From positions 1-64,000 of the forward strand of contig NZ_RHOV01000004.1 in assembly GCF_003946655.1 (NCBI RefSeq): DNA of 64,000 bases. The letters are read 5' to 3'. Position 1 is the stretch's first letter. Every line of letters begins with the position of its first letter. Positions 1 to 8,193 of this stretch are shown piece by piece. The notes under the pieces were generated by a model. The model had not been told where the DNA came from. It ran no database searches and saw nothing but the letters and a program-made list of their open reading frames with translations. The position numbers and the translations under genes are program-made. Source of the stretch: Lapidilactobacillus achengensis. Its GTDB lineage: Bacteria > Bacillota > Bacilli > Lactobacillales > Lactobacillaceae.

Positions 1-2
1 AC

Positions 3-74
3 TGTGGCACGTACCACATCCGTGATCACAACGCTGCTAAAAATATCTTGGCTAAAGGCTTAGCCCTTAACTAA
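3..74 (+). CDS. tnpB: TnpB C-terminus (partial, runs off the window edge)
   Basis: Only the last 23 codons are inside the window. They read CGTYHIRDHNAAKNILAKGL and three more residues before the TAA at 72. This is the typical end of IS200/IS605-family TnpB: a late zinc-finger Cys-Gly, then the RuvC-III motif with Asp in RDHNAAKNI. TnpB is an RNA-guided DNA nuclease and the presumed ancestor of Cas12. The family match rests on the motif; intactness of the rest cannot be judged from here. Confidence 0.85.
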   Translation, partial: CGTYHIRDHNAAKNILAKGLALN

Positions 75-232
75 GAATCACAGTCCGTCTGGCAACCTGC
101 GGACTCTAAAGGCTTTGGTAATTAGCACGTAAGACCTGCTTGCAGGCGACGGCTGTATCTAAGCAAATTGTGGTCGTGTCGCCGTTAGGCGATGCTCTCA
201 CAAGCCTGTGACTTTAGTCACGGGTGGTTGAC
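75..232 (+). ncRNA. Putative reRNA (omega RNA) and right end of the IS605-type element
   Basis: The DNA directly after tnpB is non-coding and ends with a hairpin at 205-224 (arms CCTGTGAC and GTCACGGG around TTTA) followed by GGTTGAC at 226-232. This is how IS200/IS605 right ends look. In TnpB systems the RNA covering the 3' end of tnpB and the right end is the guide scaffold, and the bases just past the right end act as guide. Here the guide would begin at about 233. The hairpin and its position are seen directly; the RNA assignment is inferred from the family. Confidence 0.6.
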
Positions 233-273
233 GGATGCCCTGTCATTCTAAAAATAGAGTTCGAATCGACACG

Positions 274-309
274 AAAGGGAAAGTTGCTATCCTCAACTTT
301 CCCTTTTTT
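274..309 (+). terminator. Rho-independent terminator
   Basis: A perfect stem (277-286 GGGAAAGTTG with 294-303 CAACTTTCCC, loop of 7) is followed by six T. It lies 42 bases after the presumed IS right end, so it probably belongs to the flanking DNA and may end transcripts reading out of the element. Confidence 0.85.
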
Positions 310-364
310 GTGTTCTGTTACGATTAATGGTGTGCGACTAATGTGCCGAAATCTGATTGCCCCG

Positions 365-706
365 CTACTTTAACCAAGCTGGCGTTTGCAATTCTCTCAG
401 TTCGTAGTAGTTAGGTTTGCTGGTCCGATTGAAAACAACCACGCATAATTTTTGGCTCGGATTCGGAAATTCATGGACTTCACCTTTGACCTTGGTATAC
501 CTGATGACCGTATCTCGGGTTGGACCCATCACGATTTCATAAGTCGGTTTATTCTGCTTGGCAATTTGTGCCCGAACAAAGCGATCACCCCTGACACCGA
601 GGAAGATACCGAAAAGTAAAACCAAAACAATCAGAAGAATTAGATCCCCTTTATCCATGTTTCTCTTTTTTCCCATTTCTCCAACGCCCCTTCTGTGATT
701 GACCAT
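365..706 (-). CDS. Small single-span membrane protein, unknown function
   Basis: The protein has up to 113 residues. One hydrophobic segment (about residues 21-39, GDLILLIVLVLLFGIFLGVR) is followed by a basic stretch and a soluble tail of about 70 residues, so it is probably anchored with the tail outside. I do not recognise the family with confidence; the N-terminal anchor vaguely resembles NusG-II-type small lipid-anchored proteins. The start is uncertain: Met1 has only a distant GAGGTG, and Met11 (676) or Met17 (658) are alternatives. It stands alone, tail to tail with the terminator at 274-309. Confidence 0.5.
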   Translation of the reverse strand: MVNHRRGVGEMGKKRNMDKGDLILLIVLVLLFGIFLGVRGDRFVRAQIAKQNKPTYEIVMGPTRDTVIRYTKVKGEVHEFPNPSQKLCVVVFNRTSKPNYYELRELQTPAWLK

Positions 707-1447
707 GGTGTGAATGAGCGCACCTCGATGCTGCCCATTGTTTCATTGCCCTAGTTCAGGTGGTCAACGATACTGAATTCGAATCCATTATATCACAAAA
801 ACAGCTGATAAAAGCTAAATATCATCTTTTTGGCGCAATCGATTTATTTTTATCATATAGAAGAAGGCGGCGGTGAGTTATGGGCAAAGGCTTCATTACA
901 ATTGCTCCTGAATTCTGGCGCCGTTACCGGGAAACGCGTGCTGAGTTCTAGCGCTATCTCTTGATCCGAACTCAGGGGCCAGACTTTTCAAACCCGTGGG
1001 TAGGTGGTTCCTAGCCGAGCATTGATCCGCGAGTTGATTACGACTGCTTTTCCGAAGCTGGTTATGATCAGCAATTTCTGGACTTCTGATTATCAGAAGT
1101 CCGCTACTATCAAGGCTTTCAGCGGGCAAAGCACTGATCGATCGACCAGTGAAGGTTAGTGCCAACCTTGGCCTTCTGCCACGTCGGCTTGATTTCGCTG
1201 AGTTTACGAAGTATCTCTGTAAAAAAAACGAACTCAGAAGATGAGTTCGTTTGTTGGCACCGTTATTCAAGCCGTTGGAACAGGAAGATGATTGCATTTA
1301 GCGGGCTCTGGCCTCTAATAAGCTGACCCTTCCAGAAGCCGAAGTTAACATTTCGTGATGCTTAACTGGTAGCTTGAACCAAAGCTTCTTAATTCAAGCT
1401 CAAGAGAACTGGGATCGGGACGGTAAGCATTTCTTGGAAATCACAAC
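707..1447. other. Gene-free stretch with hairpins and a possible 5' gene remnant
   Basis: No convincing gene of normal size is present. On the plus strand a good ribosome site (GGCGGTGAG) precedes a 23-codon frame at 880-951 that stops at TAG, possibly the remnant start of a lost gene. From there on the DNA is rich in inverted repeats: CTGAGTTC 941-948 with 968-975, GGACTTCTGAT 1080-1090 with ATCAGAAGTCC 1092-1102, and AGCTTGAA with TTCAAGCT near 1371-1400. Long reverse frames across this stretch look like shadows of the repeats. Confidence 0.4.
1219..1251 (-). terminator. Terminator on the minus strand
   Basis: The arms AACGAACTCA (1227-1236) and TGAGTTCGTT (1242-1251) are followed on the minus strand by eight T (1219-1228 as A on plus). 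It lies about 200 bases past the broken ABC gene and would end its transcript. Confidence 0.75.
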
Positions 1448-2811
1448 CTAGTCAGCTATCCCTAATTTGGTCAAATCGACAATTTCATCAAACAGTGGCC
1501 GGGTATCAGCGCGCAGATTATGGGTGACCATCACCACGGTTTTATCAGGTTGTTGCAAAATGTTCTGCTCGATCCGCAAGGCGGTGTCCGCGTCCAAGGC
1601 GGAGGTGATCTCATCAAGCAATAGGATCGGTCGGTCGCTCAACAACATCCGGGCCAGCGCGATCCGCTGCATCTGCCCACCAGATAAATTAGACCCACTG
1701 TGGCGCAAGTTGGTTTCCAAACCAGCGCTGAGATCGCCTAAGAATTGATCGATTCCACAAATCTCGCAAACAGCGGTTAATTTCTCCGGCGTCACTGTCC
1801 GCCCCATGACAATGTTGTCCCGTAAACTAGCCGCGAAAATATAGGGATGTTGATCAACGTAAAGCATCTGACTTTGGATCGCGTCTTCGCTGAGCTGGCG
1901 ATAATCAACGCCATCAATACTCAGCTTGCCTTGGTATTCCTCATACATGGCGAACAACAAATTCAGGATCGTCGATTTCCCATAACCGGAGGGGGCGATC
2001 AAGGCGTACTTCCGCGCCTTGTCGATCTGCAAACTGAAGTCACGCAAAGTTGGCGCCGCTTGACCAGGATATTGGTAAGTCACCCGATCCATTTTGAGTT
2101 GCTCGTGAAAATCAGGTAAGGTCACCTGCTGCGGGGTAGTGACCTCATCTGTTGAGATCTGGAATTTCTCCAAGATCGGTTTGGTCGAACGCACGCCGAC
2201 GATCGAGAAACTGAAGGCCGTCAAATTACCGAAAATCACGCCGCCTAAGGACGAGCAAGTAATGATACTACCGACCTTCATCAAGCCATTATTCTCACCG
2301 CAGATCGTCATCAACCCAATTTTACTTTTGGCGAAGAAGTGGGAAGACTGCGCTACTTGGCGCTTGATGGTCTGCTTTTGTCCTAGAATATAAAGGGCAT
2401 TATAACCGTCAAAAACATCGGTCACTTCTTCAGTCAACTTCTCGTTGGCCTGACTGAATGCCCGGGAATGCTTCTCCAACGGCTTTTGTAGAATCTTAGG
2501 TCCTAGGATCATCAGCACAGACAGCGCCATGACTAGGAGCAGCAGACTGTAATGGTATTTCACGATCATGTCGCGTTTACGAGGACCGCAGTCAGTGTCT
2601 GCAAGGAATCGAAGATGTTCTCAAAGCCCTGGGCATCCACGATACTAACGTCGTTGGTCATCCAAGAAACGTATTTCGCGGTGTCGTTTTCCTTGACCTG
2701 AGCGTATTTCAAGCGGTTGATCCTTTCCATGGTGCTGTTGGAATACGTCAGCTTGGCGTCAGGGAAAATAAGCCTCAAAGCGCCTGAGTATGTTCCAAAT
2801 TTAAAAAACAT
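1448..2811 (-). pseudogene. Disrupted ABC exporter (fused TMD-ATPase), frameshifted and 5'-truncated
   Basis: Two frames overlap by four bases at 2566-2569. Frame 2566-2811 carries part of a transmembrane domain (conserved YVSWMTNDV segment). Frame 1448-2569 carries the rest of the membrane domain and a complete ATPase with Walker A APSGYGKST, signature LSGGQ, Walker B ILLLDEITSALD and the switch His in MVTHN. Together they match a bacteriocin/peptide-type or CydCD-like exporter half (normally 520-600 residues). The first membrane helices are missing, and a few residues appear lost at the frame junction. The ATPase motifs are intact, which suggests recent decay. A separately translated half protein is possible but less likely. 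Confidence 0.7.
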
Positions 2812-2876
2812 TAGGTACCATTATCTTCGCAGTAATACCATTTAGGATCAAATGAGCACCAATGGCGATTTTTGAC

Positions 2877-2904
2877 TTGTTTTCAGTCCGGCATCTCCTA
2901 TAAT
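2877..2904 (+). promoter_or_regulatory. Likely promoter for the gene at 2939
   Basis: TATAAT at 2899-2904 and TTGTTT at 2877-2882 are 16 bases apart, 35 bases upstream of the start codon. Confidence 0.5.
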
Positions 2905-2938
2905 TATGTTAGTTGCTAAACAAGGGAGGGGATTAATC

Positions 2939-3175
2939 ATGAGTACTGAAGGTATCATTGCCCTGGTAATCATTGGACTTATTTTAACAGCAGTTGGGAT
3001 TTGGGAATTAGTGATTTCGATCAAGTATTTTCGAAATATCAAATCCGGCGCGGTCAAATCCAAAAGTGGTTTTTTAGGGTTCTCGATTTGGTTTAGTCTA
3101 GTTTTTGGTGTACTCTTTTCTGGAGCTGGCCTAGGAACCCTGATTACTGCAATCATTAATGTCACAAAATTATAG
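2939..3175 (+). CDS. Small two-span membrane protein, unknown function
   Basis: The protein has 78 residues. The ATG at 2939 is chosen because GGGAGGGG lies just upstream; an in-frame codon at 2906 has no ribosome site. Hydrophobic segments at about residues 5-28 and 48-74 flank a short basic loop (KYFRNIKSGAVKSKSG), giving a hairpin topology. No family is recognised. It has its own promoter and no partner gene. Confidence 0.6.
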   Translation: MSTEGIIALVIIGLILTAVGIWELVISIKYFRNIKSGAVKSKSGFLGFSIWFSLVFGVLFSGAGLGTLITAIINVTKL

Positions 3176-3343
3176 TCAAGGAAATAATAAATTGTGAACA
3201 AAAATTTGCTGAATTAAGCCAAGAGCGTTCCTGATTGGCTGAACCACCGGCGTACAGTTGGTAATGCCCTTGGTGATTTTATTGAGCGGCAATGGACATC
3301 ACCAATAAATTAAGACGATAGGTTTTCGAATTTGTTACAGAAG

Positions 3344-3424
3344 AAGACTAAGACACAAGTTTAGTTTCAAAAATAAAAGCCTCAAAATTCCGAACTCTTC
3401 AGAATTTAGGGGCTTTTTATGTAC
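3344..3424 (+). repeat. Remnant left end of the IS1182-type element, working as a terminator
   Basis: This stretch matches the left end of the complete element at 30293 over about 80 bases, with scattered substitutions. It keeps the hairpin (AAAAGCCTCAAAATTC near 3375 with GAATTTAGGGGC near 3402-3413) followed by TTTTT. The rest of the element is absent. It sits between the small membrane gene and the HAD gene, so it probably now serves as a terminator. Confidence 0.75.
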
Positions 3425-3516
3425 CAAAAAAATCTGTCCAAGATACTAAGGGCAAACGCAACTTTCCCCATCTGGTGATTTCACGTATAATGAATAAGCT
3501 AAGGAAAGGTGATTCT

Positions 3517-4335
3517 ATGTATAAAATGATTGTCAGCGATTTGGACGAGTCTTTGTTGAATGACGCCGGCCAGGTTTCGGAGCGGGATCGAGCGACGATT
3601 TTACGCTTGCAGGCGCAACAAGTTAAATTCGTTCCCAACACTGGCCGCGGGTTCGCGTCAGTGCAGGCCTTATTGAAAACGATCGGGACTTATCAACAAC
3701 CAGATCAGTATGTGATTTCTTATAATGGCGGGGTGGTGGTGGCCAACCAGGCTAATCAAATTTTGCGCCATCATTATTTGCCTTTTGCTGTGGCCGATCA
3801 ACTTTATCGCATGGCTTTGGCTGAGCCTGATTTGGGGATCCATTTGTACACGGTCCACCATGTCTACGTGCGCAATTTAGACGCTAATGAAGTGAGTTAT
3901 ATCAAATCTCGGGGTGTGGACGTTTTGCCCCTGACTGGCGCGGACCTGAGCGCCTTTGCAAAACGCCCGATCGTCAAGATCATTATGAAGAATCTAGATC
4001 CAGAGAAATTGGCTGCTTTTCGCGCCCGGGCGGAGCGCCAAGTCGCGGAACCCTTGACGGTGACTTATTCGTCGAATCGTTATGTCGAGTTCAATCCGGC
4101 CAACGTTAATAAGGGCAGCGCCACCTTGGAGCTGGGGCAAGCGCTGGGAATCAAGCCTGAAGAGATCATTGCTTTAGGCGATAATGACAACGACTTCAGT
4201 ATGATCCAAGCGGCCGGCTGTGGTGTCGCCGTGCAAAACGCCGTGCCCCACATCAAAGAAGCCGCCAATTTGATTTTGACCGCCAACAATAACCAAGATC
4301 CCATCACGGAAATCTATCAACGCCTATTTCAATAA
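3517..4335 (+). CDS. Cof-type HAD-IIB sugar-phosphatase
   Basis: The protein has 272 residues, normal for Cof-type HAD phosphatases that remove phosphate from sugar phosphates and related metabolites in the cytoplasm. The N-terminal SDLDESL holds the nucleophile and acid Asp pair (Asp8, Asp10). The central region is the C2-type cap, Lys in the FNPANVNKG segment and the C-terminal GDNDNDFSM supply the phosphate and Mg2+ sites. The ATG at 3517 is chosen because AAGGAAAGGTGA precedes it; an earlier in-frame start at 3475 lacks a site. It is monocistronic and high in G+C like its neighbours. The substrate cannot be told. Confidence 0.88.
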   Translation: MYKMIVSDLDESLLNDAGQVSERDRATILRLQAQQVKFVPNTGRGFASVQALLKTIGTYQQPDQYVISYNGGVVVANQANQILRHHYLPFAVADQLYRMALAEPDLGIHLYTVHHVYVRNLDANEVSYIKSRGVDVLPLTGADLSAFAKRPIVKIIMKNLDPEKLAAFRARAERQVAEPLTVTYSSNRYVEFNPANVNKGSATLELGQALGIKPEEIIALGDNDNDFSMIQAAGCGVAVQNAVPHIKEAANLILTANNNQDPITEIYQRLFQ

Positions 4336-4517
4336 AGAGATTGAAAATAACGCAGGTATGGGGTCAAGATGAGTTCGTGGAGCTCAGGAAACGATTTGCA
4401 GAATCAAAGTGTCACAATTTCTTCAAATTTTATTCCCGCAAGAACCATAATTTGAACAAGAGCTTTTCAAACTTTCAGGTTATAGTTATTAACATAGAAA
4501 GCAAAGGAAATGCAAGA

Positions 4518-4791
4518 GCACTTGCCCGGTGCGCTGCAAGACCTTGTGATCTATAAACTCCAAACAAAACCCTAAACCTAAATAAGTCAGAATTGATTGC
4601 CCGTCAATGCTGACAACGTGCTCAGTGGTTGCCCGCCACGAAGCACATATTCGTCACAATTGCCCGTTGTGATGAAACAACCAATTAGTCGCACTTGCCC
4701 GGTGTGGCTAACAACCAAATTTTTCTTCATTTTTACTCCTCCCCTTAAAGAAAAGACGACCAACATCTTGCCCGGATGTTGGTCGTCTTTT
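4518..4791 (+). repeat. Array of six hairpins with an invariant TTGCCCG loop
   Basis: Six hairpins follow one another in the intergenic region 4336-4821. Each has the same 7-base loop TTGCCCG but a different stem. Loops are at 4522-4528, 4597-4603, 4629-4635, 4660-4666, 4695-4701 and 4768-4774. Stem arms next to the loops are GCAC/GTGC, ATTGA/TCAAT, GTGG/CCAC, TCACAA/TTGTGA, CGCAC/GTGTG and CCAACATC/GATGTTGG. Hairpins 2 and 3 continue with outer stems GTCAG/CTGAC and GTGCT/AGCAC. The last is also the terminator of the TetR gene. From 4336 to about 4510 I see nothing. Confidence 0.8.
4751..4791. terminator. Strong bidirectional terminator with TTGCCCG loop
   Basis: A 17-base-pair stem (4751-4767 with 4775-4791) has A and T runs on both sides, so it can end transcription in both directions. 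On the minus strand it closes the efflux operon whose last gene ends at 4822. Confidence 0.85.
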
Positions 4792-4821
4792 CTGTTTTAA
4801 CATGTTCGCTTCAGGAAAAAG

Positions 4822-5481
4822 TCAAGCTGGGGCGACAAAACCATATTCGACGATCCGCAAATAACGGGTCAGATCGGCCAACAGTGGTTCCATTTCCGCC
4901 ACCGTGGTCACTTCTGGGTGGCTCAACAAATACTGTTGGAATTTCTGCAGATAACCGCTGGTGACATAATTCAAAACGGTTAAGGCATCGGTAGCTGTGA
5001 TGCCTGGTTTAAAGGTCATTTTCGCAAAGACAGGTAGGACGAGCCGTTGGGTCAGATCCTGGTTCGCGACCATCATCTGCTCAACATACTGGCGACCACT
5101 GGCGGGTAATTGCTTGAGATGAATGAACCCATTCAATAATAATTGGAATTCCTGCGGGTATTGTAATTGCAGGCTGATTTTGTAGCGGGTGGCATTGGTG
5201 ACCATTGCGACTAAATCGCCGGATTCCTGCCAAACTGCCTCGTCCATGATTGCCATCAGTCGGTCGTAAGCTTGTCGTAGCGTGGCCAAATAGAGTTGCT
5301 CTTTATTACCGAAGTATTTGAAGATCAGGCCCTTGGAGACCTGGGCTTTGGCGGCAATCGCGTCGACTTTGGTGGCTTGGTAGCCCCCACTGGCAAACAA
5401 CGCTAACGCGGCCGCTTGCATGCGGGCTTTTTTGACCGGATCTTCTGGTAATCTTGTTCGTTTCATCATGTCTGCACTCAT
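4822..5481 (-). CDS. TetR-family repressor of the adjacent efflux operon
   Basis: The protein has 219 residues from the ATG at 5481, which follows the permease stop codon by three bases, so translation is probably coupled. The N-terminal helix-turn-helix (about residues 10-55: AALALFASGGYQATKVDAIA and KGLIFKYFGNKEQLY) is classic TetR; the C-terminal part is the ligand-binding and dimer domain. A longer frame starting at 5610 would overlap the permease and has no support. It is the third gene of the operon with the ATPase and permease and probably binds the palindrome at 8092-8118. The inducer is likely a toxic compound exported by the pump. Confidence 0.88.
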   Translation of the reverse strand: MSADMMKRTRLPEDPVKKARMQAAALALFASGGYQATKVDAIAAKAQVSKGLIFKYFGNKEQLYLATLRQAYDRLMAIMDEAVWQESGDLVAMVTNATRYKISLQLQYPQEFQLLLNGFIHLKQLPASGRQYVEQMMVANQDLTQRLVLPVFAKMTFKPGITATDALTVLNYVTSGYLQKFQQYLLSHPEVTTVAEMEPLLADLTRYLRIVEYGFVAPA

Positions 5482-5483
5482 TT

Positions 5484-7100
5484 CTAATTGAAAATTTGAT
5501 CGCGGCGATGATAGCCCCAACCGGCTATGATCAAGAGGACCACACTGAGGCCGATCATCACGCCTAAAACTGACCAATCTAAAGACTGTTGGGGAATGTT
5601 TTTGAACCAACCATAGGGTACAATCTTGACGACTTGGTCAGATAGTTGGAAGATATTTCGGAAGTACATCAGGACGAAACCAATGCCAGCGTAAGCCAAC
5701 AAAAGGTGTCGCCACTTCGGCGCGAAAGCCAGCAAGACAGCGGCCACGGCGACGAACGCTAAAACCGCGACGCTGTTGGCAATGAACATTCGCCAGAAAT
5801 ACTTCGCCGCCACTGGCTGGGGCAAAACCGCCACATTTCCTAAGTATAACCCGAAAACACCTGCACCTAACGTTAGCCAACCGTTGATCAAGGCATAACC
5901 TACATAAGTGGCGCCTAGCCGGATGCGCCCGATTGGCTTTGCGGCGAACAATTCAATGTAACCCAATTGGCCGTCGCCGTAAAGACGATTGGCGAGAAAA
6001 AGCGCACGGATCACCGCGATTGTGACTAAAACGATACTCAAGGTGGCCATGAAGGTGATCACCACTTGATTGCCCGCTTGTTGACGGGTTTGGCTGCCGA
6101 GAATTTGCTTGATCATCGGATTGCTGTCGATCATGTCGGCTAATGTGTTGAAAATCGAACCGTACATCAGGCCAATGATCAGCGCGCCAATCAGCCAACT
6201 CCAGAAGCTGCGGGTGTCTGTTTTGATCAAGGCAGTCAACGGTCCGCGTAAGAGCCGACTTTTGACCCGACCATTGCGCACGGCGACCAAGCCGGCGCCG
6301 AGATCACGGGCATCACTGGCCCAAAAAGCCCCAGCGAAAAGAACGACGCTACTAAGCACCAATAAGCCCAAGGGCCACCAGTTATTCTGATAATAAGCGC
6401 CGGCCCGCTCCAGCCAGCCAAACGGCGACCACCAGTTGGCGCTGGGCTGGCTGACATCGATCGACATCCGGACCAAGTAGGCCAAGCCCAGTAACGCTAG
6501 CGAGCCAGCCATTGCCGAACGTGTTTCCGCCACGACTTGGGCCAGCAACAACCCAACCACGCCGAATAATAAACCGAAGGCGGCCGGTAATGTGGCCGTC
6601 AGCCAATCACCGCTCAAGTTGGCGCCGGTCATGTGGATCACCGACAGGCCGCCACCGACGAGCAATAAGGTTGCCAAATTGAATAGCAAAACTTCCCAAA
6701 ATCCGGCTAGCAAGAAAGCGTGCCGGCCAACGTTTTTGGCTTGGAGCAGTTCAACTAAGCCCGCTTCCTCTTCACCGCGAGTGGCGCTGATGGCAATCAA
6801 GAGGCTGGCCAAGCCGTACATCAAGCTCATGAACACCAGCATTTCGCCGCTGAACATCACCGCGTCTGTCATCGCCACGTGCTCGGGAAAGTAGCCCAGA
6901 AAGGCGACCATCGCTGGTGTTTTCAAAGTGGCAATCAGCGATTCCCGCGCCGCTTCGTCTGGGAAAATCGTCCCGATCGCCGCCGCATAACCAACCATCA
7001 AGCCTACTAGACCCAGCAGCCAAAGGGTCAGTTTCAACCAGTCACGGCGCAAGTTGAGCCCCAACAAGCGCCCCGTTTGCGCAAAGTTATTTTTGAACAT
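5484..7100 (-). CDS. ABC-2 type exporter permease (antibiotic efflux)
   Basis: The protein has about 538 residues and around 12 hydrophobic segments in two similar halves, as in the permeases of ABC-2 'polyketide antibiotic' exporters (TnrB3 type). The N-terminal half has an EEAGLVELLQAK segment and the second half a matching GQLGYIELFAAKPIG segment, which supports an internal duplication. The ATG at 7100 is chosen because AGAGGTG precedes it; it overlaps the end of the ATPase gene by 14 bases, so the two are translated together. With the ATPase it should form a membrane pump for a drug or lipid-like compound. Confidence 0.85.
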   Translation of the reverse strand: MFKNNFAQTGRLLGLNLRRDWLKLTLWLLGLVGLMVGYAAAIGTIFPDEAARESLIATLKTPAMVAFLGYFPEHVAMTDAVMFSGEMLVFMSLMYGLASLLIAISATRGEEEAGLVELLQAKNVGRHAFLLAGFWEVLLFNLATLLLVGGGLSVIHMTGANLSGDWLTATLPAAFGLLFGVVGLLLAQVVAETRSAMAGSLALLGLAYLVRMSIDVSQPSANWWSPFGWLERAGAYYQNNWWPLGLLVLSSVVLFAGAFWASDARDLGAGLVAVRNGRVKSRLLRGPLTALIKTDTRSFWSWLIGALIIGLMYGSIFNTLADMIDSNPMIKQILGSQTRQQAGNQVVITFMATLSIVLVTIAVIRALFLANRLYGDGQLGYIELFAAKPIGRIRLGATYVGYALINGWLTLGAGVFGLYLGNVAVLPQPVAAKYFWRMFIANSVAVLAFVAVAAVLLAFAPKWRHLLLAYAGIGFVLMYFRNIFQLSDQVVKIVPYGWFKNIPQQSLDWSVLGVMIGLSVVLLIIAGWGYHRRDQIFN

Positions 7101-8019
7101 CACCGGTCACCTCTGGATCCGCTGCTTGATCGTAGTAGCGCATAAATAAGTCTTCTAAAGCGGGTGGGGCGATTTGCAAGTTCGTCACTGTCAAGGCGGC
7201 CACCGCTTGAAGCACCAGTGACAACGCCTCTGAATCCACCGCGAAAGTTGCCCGGGTCGTTTGGTGATCGATCAAGTGGAAATTGTGCACGCCGGTCAAC
7301 TTAGCTAAGCTAGCGAGGTCACCCTGAGTGGTCACCGTCACGTTGGTCCGCGTCAAGTGCCGCATTTGCGTCAAGGAACCAGCCTCGATGATTTTACCTT
7401 GACGAATGATGGCGATGGTATCGCCCATTTTCTCGACTTCGGAAAGAATGTGACTGGAGAGTAAGATTGCCTTACCAGCCGCTTTCAAGCGTGCCACCTC
7501 TTGCTGGAAGATGTTCTCATTCAAAGGATCCAGACCGGAAGTCGGCTCGTCGAAAATATAAAAGTCCACATCACTGGATAAGGACGCGATCAACGCCACC
7601 TTTTGACGATTGCCCTTGGAATAAGTGCTGTTCTTCTTCGCCGGATCCAGATCGAAGGCTTGGATCAAAGCATCGGTCCGCGGCGTGTGCTGCTGACCAC
7701 TCATCTTCAATAATAGGTCAATGGTTTGTCCGCCAGTGAAATTCGGCCACAAATAAACATCCCCCGGTACGTAGGCCAAGCGTTCATGAATATTGACGGC
7801 GTCTTGCCAAGCATCTTGGCCGAAAACAGTCACGGAGCCACCATCCGCCTTGAGCATACCTAAGATTGTTCGAATCGTGGTCGATTTGCCGGCGCCATTG
7901 GGACCGATGAAGCCCACGACTTCACCAGGGTTTACCTGTAAACTAACGTCACTAAGCGCGGTGAACTTGCCAAAGTTCTTGCGCAAGTGCGTGACTTGCA
8001 AAATCGGTTGAGCTGTCAT
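7087..8019 (-). CDS. ABC exporter ATPase of the efflux operon
   Basis: The protein has 310 residues. The ATG at 8019 follows GGGGGAGGA, so the longer frame reaching 8358 is rejected. Walker A is GPNGAGKST; the signature is the degenerate YSKGNRQKVALI; Walker B is FYIFDEPTSGLDP; the switch His is in LLSSHILSEV. The signature YSKG instead of LSGGQ is usual in this DrrA/CcmA-like group. The C-terminal extension of about 90 residues (from TNVTVTTQGD) is also typical. It powers the ABC-2 permease encoded downstream. Confidence 0.9.
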   Translation of the reverse strand: MTAQPILQVTHLRKNFGKFTALSDVSLQVNPGEVVGFIGPNGAGKSTTIRTILGMLKADGGSVTVFGQDAWQDAVNIHERLAYVPGDVYLWPNFTGGQTIDLLLKMSGQQHTPRTDALIQAFDLDPAKKNSTYSKGNRQKVALIASLSSDVDFYIFDEPTSGLDPLNENIFQQEVARLKAAGKAILLSSHILSEVEKMGDTIAIIRQGKIIEAGSLTQMRHLTRTNVTVTTQGDLASLAKLTGVHNFHLIDHQTTRATFAVDSEALSLVLQAVAALTVTNLQIAPPALEDLFMRYYDQAADPEVTGDVQK

Positions 8020-8076
8020 GTTGTATCCTCCCCCAATCAGGTGGTTCTGGCCGCCTGATTTTCTAAAAACAGGATG

Positions 8077-8118
8077 ATTATAATTCTTGATGACTGGTAA
8101 GTCAATGACTTTGCAGTC
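8077..8118 (-). promoter_or_regulatory. Promoter and TetR-type operator of the efflux operon
   Basis: On the minus strand, TTGACT (plus 8100-8105) and TATAAT (plus 8077-8082) are separated by exactly 17 bases. A 27-base palindrome at 8092-8118 covers the -35 box: half sites GACTG..AAGTC and GACTT..CAGTC flank three bases. Its size and position fit an operator for the TetR protein encoded in the same operon. Confidence 0.8.
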
Positions 8119-8193
8119 AATTTGATTTGGTGGGGATTCTGACTGTTCATACCAAGGTGGGCAAGTTAGTAGATGGGCCGCAGCTTGCGCTGC

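Noticed and set aside
240-272. tRNA-like GTTCGAATC motif
   Set aside because: No pairing T stem, no anticodon arm and no acceptor stem around it.
896-1297. 133-residue reverse-strand reading frame
   Set aside because: It runs through several inverted repeats, has no ribosome site and its composition is not protein-like.
4518-4791. CRISPR array
   Set aside because: The repeated part is only seven bases, always inside a hairpin loop, with uneven spacing and no cas genes.
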